Assembly: GCA_943330925.2 (NCBI GenBank)
Contig: CALQJP020000088.1
Coordinates: 1 to 8,300, forward strand
Source of the DNA: Chryseobacterium gleum
GTDB lineage: Bacteria; Bacteroidota; Bacteroidia; Flavobacteriales_D; Sanyastnellaceae
Direction: 5' to 3'
DNA: 8,300 nucleotides
The translations under genes and the position numbers were made by a program. The notes beneath the pieces were generated by a model, which saw only the letters and a program-made list of their open reading frames with translations, was not told the origin of the DNA and made no database searches. Shown piece after piece: positions 1-6,238 of this stretch. Within the stretch, counting starts at the first letter, position 1; the number at the start of each line of letters is the position of its first letter.

Positions 1-1608
1 AGCACAACACCCGACGCTAACCATGTAGCCGCTTGCATGAAGCACTTCCTTGGCTACAGCGGCGCACGCTCGGGCAAAGACCGCACGCCGGCCATCATAA
101 GCGATATTGAATTGCGTCAGATATACATGCCTTCTTTCCAGGCTGCCATCAACGAAGGAGCCATGAGCGTAATGATCAACAGCGGTGAGATAAACGGAAT
201 TCCCGTGCACGCCAATCCTGCCATTCTCACGCAACTCTTGCGCACTGAAATGGGCTTCAAAGGCATGGCCGTAACCGATTGGGAAGACGTGATGAAGCTG
301 CACCAAATTCACAAGGTGACCGCCAATAACAAAGAATCCGTGAAAGCAGCAGTTGATGCAGGGATCGATATGTGTATGGTTCCCAATGATTTTGAGTTCG
401 CTCGTCATCTGATTGAATTGGTGAAGGAAGGAAAAATTACAGAAGCCCGATTGAATGAATCGGTGCGCAGAATTTTGGTGATGAAGCGCGACCTCGGGTT
501 GTTTGCAAACGCGATGCCACCCGCTCTAAAAGACTTCCCTGATTTCGGATCAGCCAAGCACCAGCAAGCCGCACGCGAAACCGCTGAGGAAAGCATCACG
601 TTATTGAAGAATGACGGCGTTCTTCCATTGAGCAAAACTTCGAAGGTGCTCGTATGCGGACCTGCAGGCTATTCGCTCACGCTCATCAATGGCGCGTGGA
701 CGCGCACCTGGCAAGGAACGGACGCTCAGTATGAGGACAATTCACGCCACACGATATTTGAAGCGCTGCAAGTACTCAATTCGAATGTGACGTTTACTGA
801 AGGATCTACCCTCGACAGTTTATCCAATGTCGAGGAAGCTGTCGCTAAAGCCCGCACAAGCGATGTGATTGTTGTATGCCTTAGCGAATTGCCTTCCACC
901 GAAAAGCCCGGCGACATTGAAGACCTGCGCATGCCCGATGCTCAGCGTGAGTTGGTAAAGCGACTGAGCAAAACAGGCAAGCCCATTGTGTTGGTGTTGG
1001 TTGAAAATCGTCCGCGTATCGTACACGACATCGTACCTCTTTGCAATGCCGTGGTCATGGCCTATCAACCCGGCGACCTAGGCAGCGATGCCTTGGCGCG
1101 CATACTGGTGGGCGACGTAAACCCATCGGGCAAGCTTCCGTTTACCTATCCTGCGCACGAACAATCGTTGCTCACTTATGATCACAAGTTCAGCGAAACA
1201 CTCGATCCGAAGTTTGGCAATACGGCCTATTCACCCGAGTGGCCTTTCGGATTCGGACTGAATTACTCAACCTTGACCTATGGCGAGTTGAAGTTTTCAT
1301 CGAATGAAATCAAAGGAAACGGCAGCATTTCCGTGAGCGTCGATGTAGCGAACTCCGGGAAATTCGATGCCCGCGAGAGCGTGCTGTTGTTCACCCGCGA
1401 CCATGTAGCGTCTATCACGCCCTCCGTGCGCAAACTGCGTAAGTTCGACAAGCAGCTCATCAAAGCAGGAACGTCAGCGACCTATACTTTCACTCTAACA
1501 AAAGAAGACCTTGCCTTCATCAATAAAGATCTGAAGAGCGTTACTGAGCCGGGCCAATTCGACATCCTGATTGGCGACAAGGTTGCAACCATTCAATATC
1601 TACCCTAA
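1..1608 (+). CDS. Glycoside hydrolase family 3 (beta-glucosidase type), 5' end outside window
   Basis: The frame is open from base 1 without a start and reads ...VAACMKHFLGYS, the conserved GH3 Lys-His-Phe substrate-binding segment, so about the first 200 residues lie upstream. The ATG at base 37 is internal. The catalytic Asp is in AVTDWED (bases 277-279, visible residue 93). The second alpha/beta domain begins near residue 199 (SITLLKNDGVLPL). The segment STEKPGD (Glu at bases 901-903) resembles the acid/base region of barley exo-glucanase-like GH3 enzymes, which is inferred from pattern only. PSGKLPFTYP and PFGFGLNYS are typical GH3 strings, and residues from about 430 onward form the fibronectin-III-like C-terminal domain (LLFTRDHVASITPSVRKL). 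The enzyme should remove terminal glucose from beta-linked oligosaccharides, probably in the periplasm. Its stop TAA overlaps the next ATG (TAATG), so the two genes are probably translationally coupled. The exact linkage specificity cannot be read. Confidence 0.93.
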   Translation, partial: STTPDANHVAACMKHFLGYSGARSGKDRTPAIISDIELRQIYMPSFQAAINEGAMSVMINSGEINGIPVHANPAILTQLLRTEMGFKGMAVTDWEDVMKLHQIHKVTANNKESVKAAVDAGIDMCMVPNDFEFARHLIELVKEGKITEARLNESVRRILVMKRDLGLFANAMPPALKDFPDFGSAKHQQAARETAEESITLLKNDGVLPLSKTSKVLVCGPAGYSLTLINGAWTRTWQGTDAQYEDNSRHTIFEALQVLNSNVTFTEGSTLDSLSNVEEAVAKARTSDVIVVCLSELPSTEKPGDIEDLRMPDAQRELVKRLSKTGKPIVLVLVENRPRIVHDIVPLCNAVVMAYQPGDLGSDALARILVGDVNPSGKLPFTYPAHEQSLLTYDHKFSETLDPKFGNTAYSPEWPFGFGLNYSTLTYGELKFSSNEIKGNGSISVSVDVANSGKFDARESVLLFTRDHVASITPSVRKLRKFDKQLIKAGTSATYTFTLTKEDLAFINKDLKSVTEPGQFDILIGDKVATIQYLP

Positions 1609-2432
1609 TGAAAATCCAATCGTATATTTTTATTGTACTTGTATTGCTTGGCTTAGGCTGCAAGCAATCGAAGCCCGAAGATGTTCTTGGGCGTGTGGGC
1701 GATGTGGTAACCTTTGCCGGACGCACATGGGATGTAAAGTGGGGATTGGAACCTATGGGACCGGGCCCCAATATGTTTTCGCGGCTGTATGACGACGTGT
1801 GGGTCGATGAAAACGGCTGGCTGCACCTAACGATTGCCAAGCACAACGAAGTATGGTATTCGTCGGAAGTAGTGGGCCGCGACAATCTTGGTTATGGCAC
1901 TTACACCTGGACCATCCAAGCCGACCCTATGAGTTTTTCAGAGAACGTAGTATTCGGACTGTTCACATGGGACAACAACACGTTTTACACCGACGGCAAC
2001 AGCGAAGTGGATATCGAATTTGCCAAGTGGGGTGACTCAACAAGCACAGCGCCCACTACCTTTTCTGTGCAGCCCGTTTCCTTTGGAGGCTTTTTCGCTG
2101 AGCGCACACGCGAGCGTGAAATTGCAGAAGAAGATTTGCGCGGTGTTACTACCCACACCTTCACCTGGACCGACACCCTCATCACCTGGGCTAGCTACAA
2201 AGGCGACAAGGCCGAAGGAACACCTATTGCAACCTGGGATTTCGATTTGAATCATCCGCCACGCGTGAAGATTGACGGCGGGCAGACTTCCCTTCCCATC
2301 GTTATACCCGCGCCCGGTGAAACAACAAACGCCCGCATGAATCTGTGGACTCTTCCCTACACATCTATAGGCCCCAACAATCAGCTCGAGCATGAGGTAG
2401 TAATAAGGAGCTTCATCTACGAGCCATTGTAA
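1608..2432 (+). CDS. GH16 family endo-beta-glucanase-type lipoprotein
   Basis: This is a 274-residue protein with a hydrophobic N-terminus (residues 5-17) ending LLGLG-Cys18, a plausible signal peptidase II lipobox, so it is probably a membrane-anchored lipoprotein. The rest is one GH16 jelly-roll domain. SEVDIEF (residues 132-138) is the GH16 active site in the ExDxE form, with Glu133 the expected nucleophile, Asp135 the helper and Glu137 the acid/base. Supporting family features are GPGPNMFS, an aromatic WLHLTI strand, GYGTYTW and VFGLFTWDNN. The ExDxE spacing, as in lichenases, differs from the ExDxxE of most laminarinases, but specificity needs assay. The start is fixed by the 1-bp TAATG overlap with the upstream GH3 gene. 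Its expected role is to cut a beta-glucan or related polysaccharide at the cell surface, with the GH3 enzyme finishing the oligosaccharides. No SusC/SusD-type gene is visible in the window. Confidence 0.86.
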   Translation: MKIQSYIFIVLVLLGLGCKQSKPEDVLGRVGDVVTFAGRTWDVKWGLEPMGPGPNMFSRLYDDVWVDENGWLHLTIAKHNEVWYSSEVVGRDNLGYGTYTWTIQADPMSFSENVVFGLFTWDNNTFYTDGNSEVDIEFAKWGDSTSTAPTTFSVQPVSFGGFFAERTREREIAEEDLRGVTTHTFTWTDTLITWASYKGDKAEGTPIATWDFDLNHPPRVKIDGGQTSLPIVIPAPGETTNARMNLWTLPYTSIGPNNQLEHEVVIRSFIYEPL

Positions 2433-2451
2433 TTTGGGTGGTAGATTTTGA

Positions 2452-2467
2452 CACGAATGCACGAATG
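2452..2467. repeat. 8-bp tandem doublet CACGAATG
   Basis: Two exact adjacent copies of CACGAATG lie 20 bases behind the GH16 stop codon, in the spacer before the larger repeat cluster. The doublet is too short to assign a function. From memory, similar short ACGAAT-type doublets are common in intergenic DNA of this phylum, but this was not checked. Confidence 0.6.
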
Positions 2468-2504
2468 GGGTGGAAACCGAAGGTATTCTTCCGCAGTGGA
2501 GGCC

Positions 2505-2734
2505 CGGTAGCCGAGGGTCGGTAGCCGAGCGAAGCCTAGCGTAGCCGAGGCCCGGTAGCCGAGCGTAGCCGAGGCTGAGCGCAGTCGTAGCCGAAGCGCG
2601 GTAGCCGAGCGAAGTCGAGGCTGAGCGAAGCCGAGGCCCGGTAGCCGAGCGCAGCCGAGGGTCGGTAGCCGAGCGGAGCCGAGGGTCGGTAGCCGAGCGA
2701 AGCCGAGGGTCGGTAGCCGAGCGAAGCCGAGGCT
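2505..2734. repeat. CGGTAGCCGAG repeat cluster with a 24-bp tandem array
   Basis: Eight exact copies of CGGTAGCCGAG start at 2505, 2519, 2553, 2599, 2639, 2663, 2687 and 2711. The last four are spaced exactly 24 bp and form a clean array: CGGTAGCCGAG followed by CGNAGCCGAGGGT, where N is C, G, A, A in order and the last unit ends GGCT. The 5' half is irregular (steps of 14, 34, 46 and 40 bp) and contains related GAGGCTGAGCG segments at 2571 and 2617. Four copies are preceded by T, giving the small dyad TCGG-TAG-CCGA. The array lies between two convergent genes and its last two bases belong to the stop codon (CTA on this strand, 2733-2735) of the minus-strand reductase gene. No encoded protein was recognised in it. 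It may act as a bidirectional transcription end or simply be an expanding intergenic repeat. Confidence 0.92.
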
Positions 2735-3278
2735 AGGTCATAATCAACGCAACATGTTCTTCGAGTTGCTTGATGTATTGCTCATGGATGAGCTTCCCGT
2801 CTGCATCGAGTGCCTTGGAGATACCCGATAACTTGGGTTTATGATAATGCACGTGCATTTTCAAGTAATGCAGAACCCCCGTGAGATGGTCCTGTCCGCG
2901 CGTGTTGCCCGCCTGCCCGTCGCTCAAACCTATCATACTGGCATGCTTGTTCCAAAAGGACTTTACAGGCGATCCGTCGATGAACAACTTCAACACCCCA
3001 GGGTATGAGCCGTTGTATTCCGGAATGACAAAAACGAGATGGCGCGCTGCTTCGATATACTCGTGAAAGAGCTGCAGAAATACGGGTGAACGATCGGCAT
3101 ACATCGTTGGAGAAAAAAAATCGGACGGCAGTTTGGACAAATCCAATACGCGTGTTTCCTCACCTTGCTTTTCAATGAGTTCGGCAACGGTAACCGCCAC
3201 TTTCGCGGTCGTGCTTCCCTTTCGGTTGGTTGAAATAATAACTGTTATCACTGTAGCTTTTAACAACAGGACAGCCAT
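2733..3278 (-). CDS. NAD(P)H-dependent FMN reductase family flavoprotein
   Basis: The protein has the flavodoxin-like fold of the SsuE/ChrR-type NADPH-dependent FMN reductases. It begins with strand VITVIISTNRKGSTTAKVA, whose TNRKGSTT is the FMN phosphate-binding loop. It continues to IPEYNGSYPGVLKLFIDG, which matches the family signature P-x-Y-N-G-S-x-P-G-x-L-K-x-x-I-D. The GLSDGQAGNTRG segment fits the second flavin/NAD(P)H loop. It would move electrons from NAD(P)H to flavin, quinones or similar acceptors in the cytoplasm; the true substrate is unknown. The start is uncertain. The frame is open to an ATG at 3323, but the family usually begins right at the first strand, so the ATG at 3278 (181 aa) or the GTG at 3251 (172 aa) is more likely. 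The gene stands alone, divergent from parA, and its stop codon is embedded in the end of the repeat array. Confidence 0.88.
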   Translation of the reverse strand: MAVLLLKATVITVIISTNRKGSTTAKVAVTVAELIEKQGEETRVLDLSKLPSDFFSPTMYADRSPVFLQLFHEYIEAARHLVFVIPEYNGSYPGVLKLFIDGSPVKSFWNKHASMIGLSDGQAGNTRGQDHLTGVLHYLKMHVHYHKPKLSGISKALDADGKLIHEQYIKQLEEHVALIMT

Positions 3279-3439
3279 AAGGTTCATCTGAAGGATGGCC
3301 AATCCTTTTTCAACACAAATCACCCCCTACCCCAATCGACATCACCCGGTAGAGCGTATTCAACCTCCTAATTTTCAGTGCAGGCAGCTCACTTATCAAC
3401 ACTCAACTCACAATTGGCGTGTGCACAACTTTACCGCTC

Positions 3440-3510
3440 GTGAAACCGTGAAACGCTTTGTTCCACTATACTTTCGTAGCGTTCCACGCATGAAAAACCT
3501 TGCGTGAAAC
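3440..3510. promoter_or_regulatory. Cluster of five parS-like half-sites upstream of parA
   Basis: Three copies of GTGAAAC (3440-3446, 3448-3454, 3504-3510) and two of GTTCCAC (3460-3466, 3481-3487) occur within 71 bp. The canonical parS site is a palindrome of GTTNCAC joined to GTGNAAC, so each copy fits one half-site, but none are joined into a full site. The first two copies are 8 bp apart, and the fourth lies beside an imperfect partner (GTTCCACG-CATGAAAAAC). The cluster sits 33-103 bp before the parA start, where ParA or ParB could autoregulate the operon. The rest of the 3279-3542 spacer shows no gene. Confidence 0.4.
3467..3476 (+). promoter_or_regulatory. Possible parA -10/-7 promoter element
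   Basis: TATACTTTCG contains TACTTTCG, one mismatch from the Bacteroidota -7 element TAnnTTTG, and also TATACT, one mismatch from a sigma-70 -10 box. It lies about 67 bp before the parA ATG and inside the half-site cluster. No upstream TTTG at the usual distance was found, so the call is weak. Confidence 0.25.
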
Positions 3511-3542
3511 ATCAAATAAACACTTACACAACCAGATCGAAA

Positions 3543-4355
3543 ATGGGTAAAATCATTACCATCGCTAACCAAAAAGGCGGCGTAGGAAAAACCACCACAG
3601 CTATTAACCTGGCAGCAGCCTTGGGCGTGTTGGAGTACAAAACTCTCTTGGTGGATGCCGATCCGCAGGCCAACGCCACCAGCGGTGTGGGTGTCGATCC
3701 GAAGAGTATCAAAGCCGGCATCTACGAATGCCTGGTGAACGATATTCACCCAAAAGATCTGGTACTCAATACCGAAAACCCGAACTTGTTTCTCATCCCC
3801 GCTCACATCGATCTGGTGGGTGCAGAAATAGAGCTCATCAACGCGACCAACCGCGAATACATGATGCGCAACGCGCTCAACAAACTTCGCGATGAATATG
3901 ACTTCATCATCGTTGACTGCTCTCCCTCACTTGGCTTAATAACCGTAAACGCACTTACTGCCAGCGATTCGGTTATCATTCCGGTTCAATGCGAATACTT
4001 TGCATTGGAAGGGTTGGGCAAATTGTTGAACACCCTCAAAATCGTTCAGCAAAAGCTCAATACCGACCTTACCATCGAAGGCATTTTGCTCACGATGTAC
4101 GATTCACGTCTGCGCCTGAGCAACCAGGTGGTAGAAGAAGTGAAAATGCACTTCCAGGAAATGGTTTTCGACACCATCATTCATCGCAACACCACTTTGG
4201 GTGAGGCGCCAAGCTTCGGACAGACCATTCTCATGCACGATGCAGCCTGCAAAGGTTCTGTGAATTATCTGAATCTGGCGCGTGAGGTTCTGCAAAAGAA
4301 CTCGATGACCAACATGAGCAACGAAGAGAAATTTATCAATATCGAAAATGGCTAA
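3543..4355 (+). CDS. parA: ParA/Soj chromosome-partitioning ATPase
   Basis: This is a 270-residue ATPase of the MinD/ParA class. The deviant Walker A motif KGGVGKTT is at residues 11-18, with the signature Lys11 and Lys16. Walker A' LLVDADPQANAT follows at residues 35-46 and Walker B FIIVDCSP (Asp125) at 121-128. The protein has no N-terminal DNA-binding domain, as expected for the short chromosomal (type Ib/Soj-like) form. It would bind DNA non-specifically in the ATP state and be released by ParB to move replicated origins apart. The ATG at 3543 was chosen because the family begins with M-x-K-I-I-x-I-A-N-Q-K-G; an in-frame GTG at 3504 would add 13 atypical residues. The 3' end overlaps parB by 8 bp (ATGGCTAA), which indicates co-translation. 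Confidence 0.96.
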   Translation: MGKIITIANQKGGVGKTTTAINLAAALGVLEYKTLLVDADPQANATSGVGVDPKSIKAGIYECLVNDIHPKDLVLNTENPNLFLIPAHIDLVGAEIELINATNREYMMRNALNKLRDEYDFIIVDCSPSLGLITVNALTASDSVIIPVQCEYFALEGLGKLLNTLKIVQQKLNTDLTIEGILLTMYDSRLRLSNQVVEEVKMHFQEMVFDTIIHRNTTLGEAPSFGQTILMHDAACKGSVNYLNLAREVLQKNSMTNMSNEEKFINIENG

Positions 4356-5283
4356 GAAACCCGCTTTGGGTCGCGGATTGAGCGCCCTGTTAGAGAATGC
4401 TTCCAAGACGGTGAAGGAAGGTGCGCCAGCAAATGCAGCATTGGATACAGCCGTAGCAGATTTGCCGGAAATACTGCCTGCTGCAGAAGTGGGCAACGTA
4501 GCCGGTCCTATTTCGGTGCTGCGTATATCGCAAATCGAAGCCAACCCTTTTCAGCCACGACAAGAATTTGATCCTACTGCCCTGCGCGAATTGTCGCAGA
4601 GCATCAAGGAGCTGGGTCTCATTCAGCCGATAACGGTTCGTAAAGTATCTGCACAGAAATTCCAAATCATCAGCGGTGAACGCCGCTTCCGCGCCTCACA
4701 AATGGCCGGATTGGAAGAAGTTCCTGTGTATGTGCGCACCGCCAACGACCAGAACATGCTCGAGTTGGCATTGGTAGAGAACATTCAACGCGAAAACCTC
4801 AATGCCATCGAAGTAGCCATCAGCTACAAGCGCCTCATGCACGAATGCAATCTTACCACCGAGAAGCTTGCGGAGCGTGTGGGTAAAGACCGCACTACAG
4901 TAACGAATTACGTTCGCTTGCTGAAGCTTCCGCCCGAAATCCAAATAGGCATTATCGAAAAGCGCATTTCCATGGGCCACGCCCGCGCGCTCATCAACTG
5001 CGAGCCGGAAGCCAAGCAGCTGAAGATTTACAAGCTTATACTCGAGAAAGACCTCAGCGTGCGCAAGGTGGAAGAACTCGCCAAAGAAGACGATACACCG
5101 AAACTATTCAAAACAGAGAAGGTTGTGCTACCGCTCGAGTTCCAAAAGATGCAAGCCGACTTGCGTTTGAAGTTTGGCAAGAAATCCAAGCTGGCACGCA
5201 ACGAACACGGTATTGGCAAACTCGAGATTCCTTTCGCCACCGACGATGATCTGGTGAGGATTATCGATATGCTGGAGTTGTGA
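4348..5283 (+). CDS. parB: ParB/Spo0J centromere-binding CTPase
   Basis: This is a 311-residue ParB. The N-terminal box KPALGRGLSALL (residues 4-15) is the ParA-contacting segment typical of ParB proteins. After a variable linker, ISVLRISQIEANPFQPR opens the ParB N domain, which carries the CTP-binding motif GERRFRA at residues 110-116 and ENIQRENLN at 144-152. The parS-reading helix-turn-helix spans roughly residues 169-195 (TTEKLAERVGKDRTTVTNYV). The last 50 residues, ending IIDMLEL, look like the C-terminal dimerisation domain. The protein would load on parS as a CTP-dependent clamp and stimulate ParA. The start lies inside the last codons of parA. Length and domain order are normal. Downstream, the next gene is on the opposite strand and converges on parB. 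Confidence 0.96.
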   Translation: MAKKPALGRGLSALLENASKTVKEGAPANAALDTAVADLPEILPAAEVGNVAGPISVLRISQIEANPFQPRQEFDPTALRELSQSIKELGLIQPITVRKVSAQKFQIISGERRFRASQMAGLEEVPVYVRTANDQNMLELALVENIQRENLNAIEVAISYKRLMHECNLTTEKLAERVGKDRTTVTNYVRLLKLPPEIQIGIIEKRISMGHARALINCEPEAKQLKIYKLILEKDLSVRKVEELAKEDDTPKLFKTEKVVLPLEFQKMQADLRLKFGKKSKLARNEHGIGKLEIPFATDDDLVRIIDMLEL

Positions 5284-5361
5284 GTTTTTTGTTTTGAACC
5301 GCAAAGGCGCAGAAATGCGATGAGATTTTAATCGCCAAATGCCGGTATCAATCTGATTAGC

Positions 5362-5883
5362 TCATGTAAGCAGTAGTTTCCAGTGTTCCAGTTCGGCCTT
5401 CAATCCGGCCAAACGAGCCTGAGCGGCTGAAAGCTCCATGGTGGTGGTCATGGCCTGCAGCCTGCGGATGTGAAAATTCCTCCATACCTCCCCTATCTTA
5501 CGTTGAGCAGGTATTTGCCAAGAATCCGGCTCCCACAGTTCCAGTGCATGCAAGGCTTTCATCCGTTGGGCTTCCTCTGCTGTCAATCGTTTAATACTGC
5601 GGGTTGATTGTTGAATTTTATAGTTCAACTCACTGATGCGGCGCTGAATTTCCTTCCGCTGTGCTGCCGAAAATGGTGACTGCTGCGGGGCAACCTTCTC
5701 CGACTTCGCCAGTGCCACGAGTAAATTGGTCATCATGAAACTCGCATCTGAAGGCATCGACCGTTTGCCGGTCTCGATCATATGAGCATGTGGGCGACTC
5801 AACTTCAAGAGCGATAGCAGATCACCCTTTTTCATCAGCAGCACCTCGGCCAGCGCACCGATTTTCTTTTTTGCTTGCTTCAT
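5362..5883 (-). CDS. Unrecognised protein: XRE-like helix-turn-helix plus coiled-coil tail
   Basis: I do not recognise a named family for this 173-residue protein. Residues about 8-58 look like an XRE-type helix-turn-helix: two helices (IGALAEVLLM, KGDLLSLLKLS), then a recognition region SRPHAHMIETGKRSMPSDA whose I-E-x-G-K-R-x-x-P pattern is typical of that superfamily. Residues about 70-118 are rich in Gln, Arg, Lys and Glu with a heptad-like pattern, and residues 145-172 form a second predicted helix, so the rest is probably a coiled coil for oligomerisation. No membrane segment or signal peptide is seen. The gene is alone and converges on parB. A 55-bp palindrome with an exact -7 element begins 9 bp upstream of its ATG, the arrangement expected of an autoregulated DNA-binding protein. 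The HTH call is from pattern only; a regulatory function is inferred. Confidence 0.72.
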   Translation of the reverse strand: MKQAKKKIGALAEVLLMKKGDLLSLLKLSRPHAHMIETGKRSMPSDASFMMTNLLVALAKSEKVAPQQSPFSAAQRKEIQRRISELNYKIQQSTRSIKRLTAEEAQRMKALHALELWEPDSWQIPAQRKIGEVWRNFHIRRLQAMTTTMELSAAQARLAGLKAELEHWKLLLT

Positions 5884-5892
5884 AGAACGAAC

Positions 5893-5947
5893 GTGTTACT
5901 ATTTTCGGTGTTAACATTTCAAATGTAAACAAGAAAAATAGTAACAC
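5893..5947. promoter_or_regulatory. 55-bp nested palindrome, probable operator
   Basis: All parts share one centre at base 5920. The outer arms GTGTTACTATTTT (5893-5905) and AAAATAGTAACAC (5935-5947) are perfect 13-bp inverted repeats. Around the centre, ACATTT-C-AAATGT (5914-5926) is perfect, and four further pairs outside it (5909-5912 with 5928-5931) also match. In total 23 of 27 base pairs are symmetric. The element covers positions -10 to -64 of the minus-strand HTH gene. A dimeric or tetrameric protein site is likely; a cruciform or RNA hairpin is the alternative. Confidence 0.7.
5920..5927 (-). promoter_or_regulatory. Bacteroidota -7 promoter element of the HTH gene
   Basis: On the minus strand these bases read TACATTTG, an exact match to TAnnTTTG. 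The element lies at the centre of the 55-bp palindrome and about 37 bp before the ATG. Transcription would begin within the right half of the operator, so a bound protein would block it. No clear TTTG -33 element was found at 17-23 bp upstream, which limits confidence. Confidence 0.45.
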
Positions 5948-6238
5948 TCTCTATTTCTGCAGCTCTCTGCATGAAACTCATTAGCACCTTACGCTTAAAA
6001 CTCAAAATCCTAGCAGATAAAATTGACCCAAGGGTTTTTGAATATGGGTTTTTGAAAGAATAAACAGCATGCAACAGCGTGTAAGCACTATTGCCTTGCC
6101 CACACACATGCGGGACATCTCAAGACAAGAGCTCCAGAACGCCAACCACCCGCAAAAAAGAAATAGCAGATTTTGAAGTATGGAACAAATCAATCTTGCC
6201 AATGGCATTTCCAGAGGCAATAGCGTACCCGTGAGCAT
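5948..6238. other. Gene-poor AT-rich stretch with a 30-codon ORF and a short direct repeat
   Basis: No convincing gene was seen in this stretch between the HTH operator and the fic hairpin. A 30-codon frame starts at ATG 5971 and ends at TAA 6061-6063 (MKLISTLRLKLKILADKID...); its product was not recognised. Inside it GGGTTTTTGAA occurs twice (6032-6042 and 6046-6056), 14 bp apart. The same frame then has a second stop at 6082 and stays open to 6234. Base composition is clearly lower in GC than in the parAB block. The whole stretch could be decayed coding DNA or an uncharacterised intergenic repeat. Confidence 0.3.
6085..6234 (+). pseudogene. Possible 3' remnant of a type I R-M specificity gene (hsdS)
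   Basis: This frame is open for 49 codons without a proper start and ends ...KKEIADFEVWN-KSILPMAF-PEAIAYP. Many HsdS proteins end with a helix of the form K/Q-S-I-L-x-x-A-F-x-G, and KSILPMAF (6187-6210) fits that short pattern. The position also fits, since it lies directly upstream of a fic gene that is itself followed by an hsdR start. The match is only eight residues and the flanking residues do not fit, so this is a hint rather than an identification. Confidence 0.2.

Noticed and set aside
2505..2734. CRISPR array
   Set aside because: The units are 24 bp with no unique spacers, the repeats abut one another, and no cas genes are near.
3291..3310. AAGGAT-GGCCA-ATCCTT followed by T-run, terminator-like on the plus strand
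   Set aside because: No plus-strand gene precedes it and the stem is only 6 bp. It lies upstream of the likely start of the minus-strand reductase gene and is probably chance.
3393..3401. TTATCAACA, a DnaA-box-like nonamer near parA
   Set aside because: It has one mismatch to TTATCCACA and is a single copy; no cluster of boxes or AT-rich unwinding region is present, so no origin is claimed.
3504..3542. GTG at 3504 as an extended parA start
   Set aside because: It adds 13 residues (MKHQINTYTTRSK) before the canonical ParA N-terminus and overlaps a half-site; the ATG at 3543 fits the family.
5284..5361. Possible terminator behind parB (T-rich stretch, GCGAT/ATCGC arms at 5317-5335)
   Set aside because: The 5-bp stem with a 9-base loop is weak and the T-run precedes rather than follows it.
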